Of a stretch of 64,000 bases of DNA, positions 55,164 to 64,000 are shown one piece after another. The notes below the pieces were generated by a model. That model made no database searches and was not told where the DNA came from. It saw only the letters and a program-made list of their open reading frames with translations. Numbering within the stretch: the stretch's first letter is position 1; each line of letters starts with the position of its first letter. Made by a program: the position numbers and the translations under genes. This stretch comes from Chitinophagales bacterium (GTDB taxonomy: Bacteria > Bacteroidota > Bacteroidia > Chitinophagales > Chitinophagaceae), in the NCBI GenBank assembly GCA_013298665.1, contig JAAFIK010000022.1, positions 1 to 64,000 of the forward strand, in the 5' to 3' direction.

Positions 55164-56084
55164 ATGACGTTCAGGTACGCAAGACATACAACTGACTTAG
55201 GTACAATTGAAAAGTTTTACACCGAAATCGTTGGGCTGGAAAAAACAGGTGGCTTTGAAAACCACAACCATTATGACGGTATTTTTTTAGGTCTCAAAAA
55301 TGCTGACTGGCATCTGGAATTTACCCGCTCTGCAGATCAACCACAGCACAAATCTGACGAGGATGACGCCCTGGTGTTTTACCTGGACGCCCCGATCGAA
55401 TTAGAGCAAATCAGGAAAAAAATCAGTGTACGCAACATCAATACCGAAGTTCCTAAAAATCCGTACTGGGCAGAACATGGCATCATGATTGCCGACCCGG
55501 ACGGTTTTAAGGTCATTTTTTCAGTACGGCAACCCAGCTTCACCGCCAAAGACGATTTGACAAATTTAGTCCGCAGCAAAGGCATCACCCATTGGGGGGA
55601 ATTGATTGAGTTTACAAGAAACTTACCTTACGGAAGAAACTCAAACCGGGAGGACTTTTCACTTGTTATTCAGGAAAACAAAGGCACCTGCAGCGCTAAG
55701 CATGCTTTTTTAAAGAAGATTGCCGACTTAAACAATTTCAATAACGTACAACTGGTGGTAGGAATGTACCGGATGCATAAGGTGAATACACCCAAAATAG
55801 GCAATACCCTTGCAGAAAATGGTTTGGCTTATATTCCGGAGGCACATTGCTATTTACGATTAAACAACCAACGCATAGACGTAACGACTCCTGATGCCGA
55901 CATTGAACATTTAACGGGCGATATCTTTCAGGAGTTTGAAATAGCACCCGAACAGGTCAATACTTTTAAAGTTGACTTTCATAAAAACTACCTGAAAAAC
56001 TGGATAAAGGAAAACGGAATCACCCTCGGTTTTGACCGCATTTGGGAAATCAGGGAACAATGCATCAAAAAACTTGAGGCCTGA
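55164..56084 (+). CDS. VOC domain fused to a transglutaminase-like C-terminal domain
   Basis: A 306-residue protein. Residues about 1-125 are a VOC-fold domain (MTFRYARHTTDLGTIEKFYTEIVGLEKTGG ... FKVIFSVRQPSF). Residues about 150-300 contain ENKGTCSAKHAFLKKIADL, EAHCYLRLNNQRIDVTTPD: a Cys, a His and an Asp placed as in transglutaminase-like cysteine proteases. The C-terminal part is not assigned to a named family by me. The start ATG gives the complete VOC domain and the frame is unbroken, so the two domains are fused in one protein. AT-rich, last gene of the accessory segment. Confidence 0.6.
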   Translation: MTFRYARHTTDLGTIEKFYTEIVGLEKTGGFENHNHYDGIFLGLKNADWHLEFTRSADQPQHKSDEDDALVFYLDAPIELEQIRKKISVRNINTEVPKNPYWAEHGIMIADPDGFKVIFSVRQPSFTAKDDLTNLVRSKGITHWGELIEFTRNLPYGRNSNREDFSLVIQENKGTCSAKHAFLKKIADLNNFNNVQLVVGMYRMHKVNTPKIGNTLAENGLAYIPEAHCYLRLNNQRIDVTTPDADIEHLTGDIFQEFEIAPEQVNTFKVDFHKNYLKNWIKENGITLGFDRIWEIREQCIKKLEA

Positions 56085-56089
56085 TGGCT

Positions 56090-56275
56090 GTAGCGGGTAT
56101 CGGTTTGGTAATATGACGGCTGATTGGCTCCGATGAAATTGCTCATGTATGGGTCAACCCTTACGCCGCGCACATCCGGAACAGGAGCAGGATAAGAAGA
56201 GTCAGCTAACATGGGAAGTGTATTGAATCTCAAGTCTTGCGGCTCACTTCCTGCAGCCCGGTGCCAGGCACTCAT
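56090..56275 (-). pseudogene. Possible fragment of an unrecognised protein
   Basis: A minus-strand frame from 56275 reads LRFNTLPMLADSSYPAPVPD, then VRGVRVDPYMSNFIGANQPS and YYQTDTRYSHQ, which looks like genuine coding sequence, before running into the 3' end of the VOC fusion gene. It is in a different frame from the flavin reductase end. It may be the end of a gene cut off when the accessory segment inserted. Confidence 0.3.
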
Positions 56276-56754
56276 ATACGGATTAATCCATGCGCTCGCA
56301 GCGTATCCAGCGTCAGTACCTCCCCGTCATTCAGGTTTTTATATGCCACCACATCGCAAACGAATAATTCATGGTCACCGCCCGGCACAATGGTCACCAT
56401 CTTCAATTCCATCACCGCCAGGGCATCCCGCAATATGGCAAATCCATTCCAGTCCGTTACCAATCCACGCTTGTTAAGCCTGCCCAGTTTATCAATGGTA
56501 TGGCCGCTCTTTTTACCCAGCAGGTCCACCAGCCGGTATTGTTCCGCCGCCAGCAACTGCAATACAAAGTGTGGCTGCCGCCGCACCAGCTCCAGCGTTT
56601 GGGTACCGGCATATACCGCCACCATCATCCTTTTGGGCTGCATACTCACCGCCGATACATAGGTACAGATATTCATATTCCGCCGGCTGCCTCCGGCACT
56701 ACTGATGCTGTACACCGGAAGATTGACCCGGTTCCATGGTTTTTGTCTCGTCAT
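56272..56754 (-). CDS. Flavin-reductase-like (FMN-binding split-barrel) protein
   Basis: 160 residues from the ATG at 56754; the longer frame upstream has no similarity. NRVNLPVYSISSAGGSRRNMNICTYVSAVS at the N-terminus and the C-terminal GDHELFVCDVVAYKNLNDGEVLTLDTLRAHGLI match the flavin reductase domain, which reduces FMN with NAD(P)H or binds flavin. The enzyme partner is unknown. Divergent from the SDR gene at 56933, with which it may form a redox pair. Confidence 0.85.
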   Translation of the reverse strand: MTRQKPWNRVNLPVYSISSAGGSRRNMNICTYVSAVSMQPKRMMVAVYAGTQTLELVRRQPHFVLQLLAAEQYRLVDLLGKKSGHTIDKLGRLNKRGLVTDWNGFAILRDALAVMELKMVTIVPGGDHELFVCDVVAYKNLNDGEVLTLDTLRAHGLIRI

Positions 56755-56932
56755 AATGATTGATGTATAATGCGTATCGGGAAGCTGGTGATGACCTTGC
56801 AAAGGTACCGGTACCTGTTGTAAACATAGCGGGCATTGCTGACACCGGAAAAAAATACCACTGCTGACGCCATTACGTATTTCTATAAAACAAATGCCTG
56901 CTACTTTTGTTTTACTGTACAAATACATCATC

Positions 56933-57649
56933 ATGGAAACCTTAAAAGGCAAAAATGTTTTACTCACCGGCGCAACGGGTGGCATCGGCAGCCATACAGC
57001 CAGGCTGCTGGCCGGCAGTGGCGCTACTGTATTCCTCACCGGCAGGAATACAGAAAAGTTGCGGACGGTCGCCGCTGAATCCGGCACCCCCGAAGCAAGA
57101 ACCCTTGCACTGGATATCGCGCAGCCCGAAGCTGTACAAGCGCTCAAAGCACAATACTTCAGCCAGCTTCCCACCATTGATATCCTGGTAAATGCAGCGG
57201 GTATCGGCATCATCAAAACCATGGACACGCTTGATGATGCAGACTTCCTCCGCTCTCTTCAGTACAACCTCTATGCGCCCTTCCTGCTCCTCAAATCTTT
57301 TTTACCCGCCATGAAAGAGGCCAAAAAAGGACTCATCATCAATATACCCGGTGTACTCGGCAAAACACCCATGGCAGGTGCAGCGGCCTATAGTGCCAGC
57401 AAGTACGGCCTCACAGGCATGATGCAGAGCATACGCGAAGAACTCAAACGTACCGATATCCGCATCACCAATCTCTTCCTCGGTGGCGTGGACTCCCCCT
57501 TTTGGGACACGATCGACCTGCGGGTACAACGCGACAAAATGATACAGGCCGAAGAAGCGGCCAAAGCCATCTGGTTTCTTTGCCAGCAACCCGCAAGCGG
57601 GGTCGTGAGCGAAATGGTGCTTCAGCCCTTCAACCACCAGGTGATATAA
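56933..57649 (+). CDS. Short-chain dehydrogenase/reductase
   Basis: 238 residues from the ATG at 56933 (an upstream ATG adds 13 residues without family content). Rossmann fold: LLTGATGGIGSHTARLL is the nucleotide-binding TGxxxGxG, LVNAAGIGI the NAG region, and AAYSASKYGLTGMM the catalytic YxxxK with an upstream serine region (IPGVLGKTPMAG lacks the usual Ser two residues before Tyr region clearly). Cytoplasmic oxidoreductase of unknown substrate. Confidence 0.9.
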   Translation: METLKGKNVLLTGATGGIGSHTARLLAGSGATVFLTGRNTEKLRTVAAESGTPEARTLALDIAQPEAVQALKAQYFSQLPTIDILVNAAGIGIIKTMDTLDDADFLRSLQYNLYAPFLLLKSFLPAMKEAKKGLIINIPGVLGKTPMAGAAAYSASKYGLTGMMQSIREELKRTDIRITNLFLGGVDSPFWDTIDLRVQRDKMIQAEEAAKAIWFLCQQPASGVVSEMVLQPFNHQVI

Positions 57650-57781
57650 AACAAAGGGGGCGATACACTCCCCCCGGGATATGCTTTCCGCGTATAAATA
57701 CCTGTTTTCAAAAACAGGCGTATTCCCGTTCAAAAAGGACATTTTGTCCCGATAGCTTTGACCCATCAAAATCTTAAACAA

Positions 57782-58645
57782 ATGGGAAAAGCATTTGACC
57801 GGATCATCATCGTTATGCTGGAGAACGCCACCGTTCAGGACGTACTTGGCAACACATACCTCAACAACCTGCGAAAAAAAGGCGTATTCCTCAGCAACAG
57901 CTATGGCGTAACACATTCCTCGCAGCCCAATTATATTCTCTCCGTAGCGGGCGACAATATGGGCTTTGCAAACGATACGCCCGGTTATGCGCAATGGGTG
58001 TACGACAACAGTGGCACACCCGTAACCACCATTGCCGACCTGCTGGAAGCCAAAAACCTCACCTGGAAAAATTATGCAGAAGACTTGCCACCCGGCTATG
58101 TAGCGGCTGCCATGAATGGGTTTCCTGATACATTTCCACCGGAAACATATCCCTTTGCCCGGAAGCACGTACCCTTCTTATCCTTTCCCGATATCATCAC
58201 CAACCCCGATCGCAATAAAAACATTACAGATGCCGGTGAATTGGCAGCAGACCTGGCAAGCGGCCGTTTGCCCAATTACAGTTGGTATTCACCCAACCTG
58301 CACAACGATGGACACGACCTGAAGCCTGGTCAGCCCGAAACACCAACGCGGATTTATGAGATGGCAAACATCGAAGCCTTTCTGAGGGGCTTTTTAAGCG
58401 ATGACCCCATTGCAAAATTCCCGCCCCGCACCCTCATTGTCATCACTTTTGATGAAGCATATCCCTATTATGATCCTTACAAGGTGTACACCCTGCTCAT
58501 CGGTGATATGCTCGGTGGTTGCGAAGGCACTACCCGAACGGAACCATACAACCATTACAGTCTGTTACGTTCGGTACAGGAAAACTTCGCACTCGGGCAT
58601 TTCTGCCGGAACGATGCCACCGCCAATCCTTATTGGTTTTTATAG
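57782..58645 (+). CDS. Phosphoesterase-family protein (acid-phosphatase/phospholipase C-like)
   Basis: 287 residues from the ATG at 57782 (a longer frame starts at 57758). MGKAFDRIIIVMLENATVQDVL gives the conserved metal-binding ENxS/T start; HSSQPNYILSVAGDN is the PNY...GD block; YSWYSPNLHNDGHDLK has the His/Asp ligands; LIVITFDEAYPYYD is the later DE motif. The family hydrolyses phosphomono- or diesters. No signal peptide is visible, which is unusual for the acid phosphatase group. The adjacent phosphodiester glycosidase gene may be functionally linked. Confidence 0.8.
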   Translation: MGKAFDRIIIVMLENATVQDVLGNTYLNNLRKKGVFLSNSYGVTHSSQPNYILSVAGDNMGFANDTPGYAQWVYDNSGTPVTTIADLLEAKNLTWKNYAEDLPPGYVAAAMNGFPDTFPPETYPFARKHVPFLSFPDIITNPDRNKNITDAGELAADLASGRLPNYSWYSPNLHNDGHDLKPGQPETPTRIYEMANIEAFLRGFLSDDPIAKFPPRTLIVITFDEAYPYYDPYKVYTLLIGDMLGGCEGTTRTEPYNHYSLLRSVQENFALGHFCRNDATANPYWFL

Positions 58646-58678
58646 TACACTACCTTGCCTTAACATAAAGCGTACCAT

Positions 58679-59605
58679 ATGTCAATACGGATCATCATCC
58701 CTGCACGATACTTCCTCCTGCTGCTTCTGCTTGCAGCAATGGCTTGTTCAACCCGTAAGCCGGCCGGCACCGCAGACAATACCAACCATAACCATACCCC
58801 TCTCCTGCCCGGCAACTGGACGAGGGTAGACAGCGCACCGGGTATGCTGCTCGCCAGCAAATCTTTCAACAGGGGCAGTACCATCACCGACTTCATCATC
58901 ATCGCTGATCTTGCTGCCGGCGCCACCCTGCGGCCATTAGACAGCATCAAAAAGCCCGACCCCGCTGCACCCGTATTCTATACCTACCCGGTTACGCCCT
59001 CCAATGGTACGCAGGCATCCTTCTGGTCGCTCTTTCACGACAACAACTCTTTTGCCATGGCCAACCTTGCGTTCTTTGCTTTCACCGGCAACCAGCAGCC
59101 GTCTGCACAAGTCTGTTATCCACTCGCGTATGCGGGCAAAACGATCAGTTGTGGCTGCCGGACCGGTACATGTGCCGGAGACGCCTTTTTCAACAAAAGG
59201 GGTTTTATGATTCAGGGAACGACCATCACTGTTACCGATTTTTGTGCCGACAGCAATGATTGCCAGGGCATTAACCCGCCACCGGGGGGAAGCATTTTTG
59301 TGGGCAATCAACCCTATTTATCCTGTTGCGGATCGAACCCACCCAGGGCAGGCTGCGAACGTGTAGCCAGAACCTACCTCGCCAGGAAAGGAACAATTGT
59401 TATGCTTTATACCACCTCCTCCGCAAGCCCGGTTGATATTGTTGACATCCTGCAGCAGGAATTTGGGGTAAGCTATGCCGATATGGTTATGTTTGATGGC
59501 GGCGGTTCTACACAAATGGTTTGTAAGGGTCGGACGTATGTACCTTCTTCAGACAGCAGATGGGTACCCAGTGCTATTGAAATACGCGCTGCTGCAACGC
59601 AGTAA
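58679..59605 (+). CDS. Lipoprotein phosphodiester glycosidase (NAGPA-like domain)
   Basis: A 308-residue protein. MSIRIIIPARYFLLLLLLAA then MACSTRKPAG is a lipoprotein signal with the cysteine at about residue 23. The NAGPA/DUF2233 domain follows, with its conserved end VMFDGGGSTQMVCKGR. The domain in characterised proteins removes GlcNAc from phosphodiester-linked sugars. The substrate here is unknown. It follows the phosphoesterase gene by 33 bases, so the two may be one unit. Confidence 0.82.
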   Translation: MSIRIIIPARYFLLLLLLAAMACSTRKPAGTADNTNHNHTPLLPGNWTRVDSAPGMLLASKSFNRGSTITDFIIIADLAAGATLRPLDSIKKPDPAAPVFYTYPVTPSNGTQASFWSLFHDNNSFAMANLAFFAFTGNQQPSAQVCYPLAYAGKTISCGCRTGTCAGDAFFNKRGFMIQGTTITVTDFCADSNDCQGINPPPGGSIFVGNQPYLSCCGSNPPRAGCERVARTYLARKGTIVMLYTTSSASPVDIVDILQQEFGVSYADMVMFDGGGSTQMVCKGRTYVPSSDSRWVPSAIEIRAAATQ

Positions 59606-59812
59606 ACACCTGCCGTATCAATACCACATATCCGCTTTTTACTTACCACACAGGGAAATAAGCTGCTGAACAGGGATAGGGGCCAGTTGAAATAACGGCC
59701 ATACAATTCCACCACATACAAACGACTGCCTCAATAACAGGAGACAGCCGTTTGTTTTTGATTGACACGTATATTAAACCAACGATGACAACACTCATAT
59801 ACCCAGTTATCC

Positions 59813-61369
59813 TTAACGCGACACCACCATCCGCTTGCTCATCACTTCCTGTCCCTCAACCACAAGTGCATATACATAAATGCCGGGCTGCAGTGCATTG
59901 CCATTGATCGTAATCTGCGAGCCGCCATTCAGCCGGTCAAAACGCAGCAATTGCGAACCCTGCAGGTTGTATATCCCGATAAAAGCATTACTCACGTTGT
60001 TGGGCAAGGTATAACGGATCACCGTGCTGCCGCTGAACGGGTTGGGGACATTCTGCTCCATTTTAAAATCCGCCGCGGTAAACGTTCCGGCAGCAGTACT
60101 GATACGCTGTCCGGCAACGGGTTCCTCAGTGGCTGCAACACCACCTGTATTGTTAGCAGCAGCAACCAGCGTACCGGCGTTTGCTGCCGTAACGGGTGGA
60201 AGTCCCAGGCGCTGCCGCAATTCGTTGATCTGTGTCTGCTGTTCCTGGATACCCCGGTAAAGCGTAGAGATAAGACCGATATAATTCAGCGAAAGACCAA
60301 CATTACTGAGGGTTTCATTACCCTCTTCATCCTGCACTGAAAGTCTTGCCGTCTGCACGGCCTCAGGGAATACGGTTTGTATTTCCTGGGCAATAAACCC
60401 ATGCTGGCGCCTGCTGCTGAAATTGAAATCCCGGAACTGTACCGTATCAAAATTATAGGCCACAGGTCTTACCGCCAGTATCTTGCTGAGTGCATTCGTT
60501 TCGGTGACCACATTTATTTTGTACTTCGCATCAGACCCGTACTGCGAACTGGTTATATAGACATCTCCCTGGAAAAAGCCTGCATAAGAAGTATTCGTGG
60601 TACCAAAACCCGCAGTACCGGAAACGGGTGCCCGGCCATAAATACCATAAATAGGACGGGTATTGGCAGCCGTACCCGAAACAATACCTGCTACGGCATA
60701 GATCGACCCCCCGGTAAAGGCGCCACCATTTACAGAGGCAAGTACACCCCGGAGAGAGACATTGTTTGCATTAGATACTGAACGGAAATAGCCAGCCGTA
60801 TTGTTGGTGGTACTGCAGGAGAAACTGCGCTGGTTGGCAGTTGCAACCCCCAGTCTTGCCACCGTACCGGATGGTGGATTAATACCAAAATACGAGTTAC
60901 CGCTTGTCTGCATGGTAAGGATGCGGGTGAATCCGGTGGGCAATGTGGGGTTGGTGATATGCCTGAACTGCATCTCGCTATTCACCTGACTGGCAACACC
61001 TCCACCCCATTCCAGGATGGCATCCTTGGTTACATCTGTTGCAGACCGCTGGCGCAATGCTTTCGCAAAAGCCTGCTCATTCCATTGCGTCCGTTCGCCA
61101 TACAGAAGATTGCCCGGCGTTACCGGGGCACCAATGCCAATCCATTTAGCCGTAGCCCCGAAAGTACCTACAAATGAACCCGCACCTGTGACCACATTAA
61201 CCGGGTTGCCATCATGCGCAATTAAGCCATTCTGTACCCGGAAAATATCGGGCGCCACCACCAATGTATTTTGTGAAAAAGTGCGGTTAATCACCTGTGC
61301 CTGTAAAGTAAGTATGCCGGTTGAAAGGATAAATACCAACATTGAATTTTTTAATAACGTAAGTTTCAT
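59813..61369 (-). CDS. Secreted protein with S74 chaperone domain and T9SS sorting tail
   Basis: About 518 residues from the ATG at 61369. Signal peptide MKLTLLKNSMLVFILSTGILTLQA. Residues about 280-390 hold the S74 intramolecular chaperone domain: GSDAKYKINVVTE then SKILAVRPVAYNF and GFIAQEIQTVFPEAV, the motif by which fibre proteins trimerise and self-cleave at SD. The last 75 residues (QNVPNPFSGSTVIRYTLP, then LQPGIYVYALVVEGQEVMSKRM) are a Por secretion/T9SS sorting signal. So it is probably a trimeric surface or secreted fibre. Low similarity in the middle. Confidence 0.82.
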   Translation of the reverse strand: MKLTLLKNSMLVFILSTGILTLQAQVINRTFSQNTLVVAPDIFRVQNGLIAHDGNPVNVVTGAGSFVGTFGATAKWIGIGAPVTPGNLLYGERTQWNEQAFAKALRQRSATDVTKDAILEWGGGVASQVNSEMQFRHITNPTLPTGFTRILTMQTSGNSYFGINPPSGTVARLGVATANQRSFSCSTTNNTAGYFRSVSNANNVSLRGVLASVNGGAFTGGSIYAVAGIVSGTAANTRPIYGIYGRAPVSGTAGFGTTNTSYAGFFQGDVYITSSQYGSDAKYKINVVTETNALSKILAVRPVAYNFDTVQFRDFNFSSRRQHGFIAQEIQTVFPEAVQTARLSVQDEEGNETLSNVGLSLNYIGLISTLYRGIQEQQTQINELRQRLGLPPVTAANAGTLVAAANNTGGVAATEEPVAGQRISTAAGTFTAADFKMEQNVPNPFSGSTVIRYTLPNNVSNAFIGIYNLQGSQLLRFDRLNGGSQITINGNALQPGIYVYALVVEGQEVMSKRMVVSR

Positions 61370-61737
61370 GATTTTTAATTTTAGCAATGATGTAATAGGT
61401 TATTGTTACAGCTCCTGATAAAACTGTACCCAACAAGAAAAAATGGTAAGGGAAGATCAGGTGTAAAGGGCTTGCAAGACAGAGAACATTTTGGTATAGC
61501 AGGTTCTCACAAAATTAAAACAGGCATCCGGGTCAAACAGTTCACCGGCAGAAGATAAAAGTTATTAACAGCAAACGGTGCAATGCCGGGCGGCAGAAAC
61601 TATACCACCGGGGTTGTTGTACTGAATGTCCCTGAAGATATCATGACCATCCGCCGCCCCTTATTCCTGTAAAATACCCTTGAGCGGGTATCTAAACATC
61701 CTCCTGAAACATCACCTTTACTGTATAAATAAAAAAC
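61370..61737. other. Divergent intergenic region
   Basis: About 370 bases between two divergent genes. Mostly AT-rich; no frame, repeat or hairpin stands out. Confidence 0.5.
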
Positions 61738-62313
61738 ATGTGTACTAAACCATTCTACTGCCTGATGGCATCCCTTTGCATCCTGTTTTGTATAAGCTGC
61801 AAGACGGAGTATAAAATTCCACCGGTAATCAGCAGTGCAGCCGAAGCAAAAAAAATCATTACCGGCAAAACATGGAAACTAACAGATGCGGCTACGGTTG
61901 CAGGAAGCAGGAAATCGGTGTTTGATGAAAACAAGGAAGAAAAAATAACCCCTCCTTCCCCGGCTTCATTAAACTGGTTCAGTACAATGAAAAGCATTGA
62001 CACGGCTTCAGATTTTATCGGAAAGTTTTATAAGAAAACCTTTGACGAATTTAAGAAGATATCTATCCGGCTCACCGGCGATACATTGGCTGCCACTACC
62101 GGCCTGATGGACGATTATCAGAAATACACCTTAACTGAAGCCGCAGAAGACGACAAATCCAAAGGGATAAAGATTAGGCTGATGAAGGGGAGCGGCGACT
62201 CCTATACCATTGCTACGTATTATGTACTGGGTGGTGATGACCAGTCGCTTTACCTGCTGTCGCCCAATACGATCAACGACCTCAGCGTAGTCTTTTTGCT
62301 GGAAGCCCGGTAA
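61738..62313 (+). CDS. Putative lipoprotein of unknown function
   Basis: A 191-residue protein; the cleavage region ILFCISC gives a lipobox with cysteine at about residue 21. The rest has a lipocalin-like or beta-rich look (GKTWKLTDAATVAG, FKKISIRLTGDTLAAT, YYVLGGDDQSLYLLSP), in the style of Bacteroidota 'lipocalin-like' lipoproteins, but I do not recognise a family. It may sit in the outer membrane or periplasm. Confidence 0.55.
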   Translation: MCTKPFYCLMASLCILFCISCKTEYKIPPVISSAAEAKKIITGKTWKLTDAATVAGSRKSVFDENKEEKITPPSPASLNWFSTMKSIDTASDFIGKFYKKTFDEFKKISIRLTGDTLAATTGLMDDYQKYTLTEAAEDDKSKGIKIRLMKGSGDSYTIATYYVLGGDDQSLYLLSPNTINDLSVVFLLEAR

Positions 62314-62520
62314 AATATACCAGGCGGCAAAAGTTTGCATGGTCATGATGTACCAATATGGCATATACTTCAGAACTGAGGAAACAGGCACACTCCGTTA
62401 TGCCGGCAAAGGCCATATAACTGAGTGGCTGCGGGTAAGGTATACCTTACCCGTAAAAACAAGGGAGTCGAATTGTTGATAGTGCACGTGACCAGGCCAT
62501 ATTATCCCCGGTATGTCATT

Positions 62521-62555
62521 AAAAAAGGTGGCTGCCTTACAGGACAACCACCTTT
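62521..62555 (-). terminator. Terminator of the OmpA-family gene
   Basis: On the minus strand AAAGGTGG and CCACCTTT (forward 62524-62531 and 62548-62555) form an 8-bp stem followed by T-rich sequence (forward 62518-62526 a-run). It lies 48 bases after the stop codon at 62603. Confidence 0.6.
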
Positions 62556-62602
62556 CTGGTAAAACCACCTATTTTCTGAGCCGTACCAGGTACTGCGTGC
62601 TG

Positions 62603-63952
62603 CTAATTATTCACTTTAATTTCTACGCGGCGGTTCTGCGCACGACCAGCGGCAGTCTTATTGCTGACTACTTCTACCTCCTGGCCAAAACCCCGGGCGC
62701 TCAGGCGGTTGTCGGCAATGCCACGCGCTTTAAGATAAGCCACCACGGCCTGTGCCCTGGCCTCTGAAAGCGTTTTATTCCTTTCCGGATCGCCCGTATT
62801 ATCCGTATGCCCCTCAATGGTGGCCTGGTAAGACGGGTTTTCTGTCAACACTTTTGCGATGCTGTTGAGTGCTGCGAAAGATTTAGCCTGTATTTTGGCA
62901 CTGCCGGTCGAGAACAAGATGTTTTTCGCCGCAATATTGATTTGGTCCACCACGTCTTTTTTAACCTCCGGACAACCCGCGTTGATCAATACACCCACTT
63001 CGGTGGGGCATTTATCCTCGTCGTCATTGATGCCATCTCCATCAGTATCCGGTACAGGGCAACCCTGGTAACGTGCTGATCCCGGCGTTGCGGGGCATTT
63101 GTCGCTTTCATCGTTTACGCCATCACCATCGGTATCCGGTACGGGACAGCCACTGTACCTGGCAGTGCCGGCCACATCCGGGCATTTATCGTCTTTATCT
63201 GCAATGCCATCCTTGTCTTTATCCGGACAACCATTCAATGCCGCACTGCCTGCCGCATCCGGACAGGCATCCTTATCATCGTCGATACCATCGTTATCCC
63301 TGTCTTTTTTTACAGGCAATGGCGGTGCCACTACCACGGGAGGAGCTTTTGGTTCGGTAATATTTTCTGCAAAACCAATGGAATAGAACAGGTTGCTGCC
63401 GGGTGCCTTGCTGGTAATGGTAGCATGGTACTGGCTCTGGATAAAGAGATAAGTAACACTGTTGAAATTGAACTGCACACCCATACCGAGGGGAGCATAG
63501 AGGCCAATATTGCCGGTATAGATACCCGCGCCCAATCCCGCTGTGAGGAAGGGGTTCACCAAATGATTGTCGCTGAAGGGGCGGACACTCACACTTGGCT
63601 CAAGCTCAAAGCCCACTTCTGTACGGCCGGGTACATTATAAATAATCGAACTGTAATCATAAAAAGAGAGGTTACCCTTCATGGTAAAATCGATCTTACT
63701 GGTAATGCCCTTCCAGTAAGCCGCGGAAAAGCCATAACCGTAGTTGGACAGGCGTTTCCAACTGTCGCCCTTAAGTGCATTGTTGAGGGAAGTTGCTTTG
63801 ATGACTTTCGGGGTGGTAAAGTCGATCATATTAAAGTGCAGCCCGATCAGGCTTCCTTTTTTGGGTGAGGCAAAGCGGTCAGCCGGTTTTTGTGCGGATA
63901 CTGCTGCTGCAAATATCAAAAGCAGTGCCGCCATCAGAGATTTACGTATCAT
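62603..63952 (-). CDS. OmpA-family outer-membrane protein with thrombospondin type 3 repeats
   Basis: A 449-residue protein. Signal peptide MIRKSLMAALLLIFAAAVSA. About 180 residues of beta-barrel-like sequence follow (GRTEVGFELEPSVSVRPF). Residues about 215-320 are calcium-binding TSP3 repeats (DRDNDGIDDDKDACPDAAGS and DTDGDGVNDESDKCPATPGS). The C-terminal 110 residues are the OmpA peptidoglycan-binding domain (ILFSTGSAKIQAKSF, TIEGHTDNTGDPERNKTLSEARA, NRRVEIKV). It anchors the outer membrane to peptidoglycan. The start is the first ATG at 63952. Confidence 0.92.
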   Translation of the reverse strand: MIRKSLMAALLLIFAAAVSAQKPADRFASPKKGSLIGLHFNMIDFTTPKVIKATSLNNALKGDSWKRLSNYGYGFSAAYWKGITSKIDFTMKGNLSFYDYSSIIYNVPGRTEVGFELEPSVSVRPFSDNHLVNPFLTAGLGAGIYTGNIGLYAPLGMGVQFNFNSVTYLFIQSQYHATITSKAPGSNLFYSIGFAENITEPKAPPVVVAPPLPVKKDRDNDGIDDDKDACPDAAGSAALNGCPDKDKDGIADKDDKCPDVAGTARYSGCPVPDTDGDGVNDESDKCPATPGSARYQGCPVPDTDGDGINDDEDKCPTEVGVLINAGCPEVKKDVVDQINIAAKNILFSTGSAKIQAKSFAALNSIAKVLTENPSYQATIEGHTDNTGDPERNKTLSEARAQAVVAYLKARGIADNRLSARGFGQEVEVVSNKTAAGRAQNRRVEIKVNN

Positions 63953-64000
63953 ATTTATTGTTTAAATGAAGAATGTTTAACCAAGATGCAAAAACTGCGA

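Overview
The window looks like chromosomal DNA from a member of the Bacteroidota, probably a soil or freshwater Chitinophagaceae. The evidence is two SusC/TonB-type outer-membrane receptors with carboxypeptidase-like N-terminal domains, a TlpA-type secreted thioredoxin, an OmpA protein with calcium-binding thrombospondin-3 repeats, a protein with an S74 chaperone domain and a Por/type IX sorting tail, and a TTTG...TAnnTTTG-like promoter before trp. The family placement is inference; no rRNA or tRNA gene was recognised.

Layout. (1) 1-8.2 kb is an AT-rich accessory segment: an IS3-family end, an integrase fragment, an abortive-infection-like gene, a lipoprotein M23 peptidase, a VOC protein, a TonB receptor, and an antitoxin with a broken PIN toxin. 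These genes are separated by recurring intergenic repeat elements with hairpins. (2) 8.2-19.4 kb is GC-richer core DNA: an FG-GAP secreted protein, a DUF2200 protein, a small ABC exporter pair, hutU, a DoxX-like membrane protein, a UbiD-family decarboxylase, pdxJ and a TlpA-like protein. (3) 19.6-26.7 kb holds a complete trp operon (trpE-G-D-C-F-B-lipoprotein-A, minus strand), preceded by a recognisable attenuator: a 16-residue leader peptide with three consecutive Trp codons, an antiterminator and a terminator. (4) 28.7-49.1 kb is a minus-strand nonribosomal peptide synthetase (NRPS) locus: TonB receptor, a 4069-residue NRPS, a SyrP-like Fe(II)/2-oxoglutarate dioxygenase, a SAM methyltransferase, a second NRPS (A-T-C) and a GNAT acyltransferase. 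One adenylation domain carries the exact threonine code. A tandem condensation domain precedes it, which is the arrangement expected for recruiting the dioxygenase. There is no thioesterase, and the last condensation domain has lost its catalytic histidine. (5) 49.7-51.2 kb is a non-coding, repeat-rich block with nine 43-bp tandem units and GTAC-rich palindromes. (6) 51.2-56.1 kb is a second AT-rich accessory segment: a TPR protein, broken genes, a DUF1016 relic, a cytochrome P450 and a VOC-transglutaminase-like fusion. It shares its intergenic repeat with segment 1. (7) 56.2-64 kb returns to core-like DNA: flavin reductase, SDR, phosphoesterase, phosphodiester glycosidase, S74/T9SS protein, lipoprotein and OmpA.

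How the genes work together. The trp genes make tryptophan from chorismate under probable ribosome-mediated attenuation. The NRPS locus probably makes a short (about four-residue), hydroxylated, methylated and possibly acylated peptide, with the neighbouring receptor a candidate for its transport. The two AT-rich segments look like acquired DNA built from single-gene units bounded by a shared repeat family.
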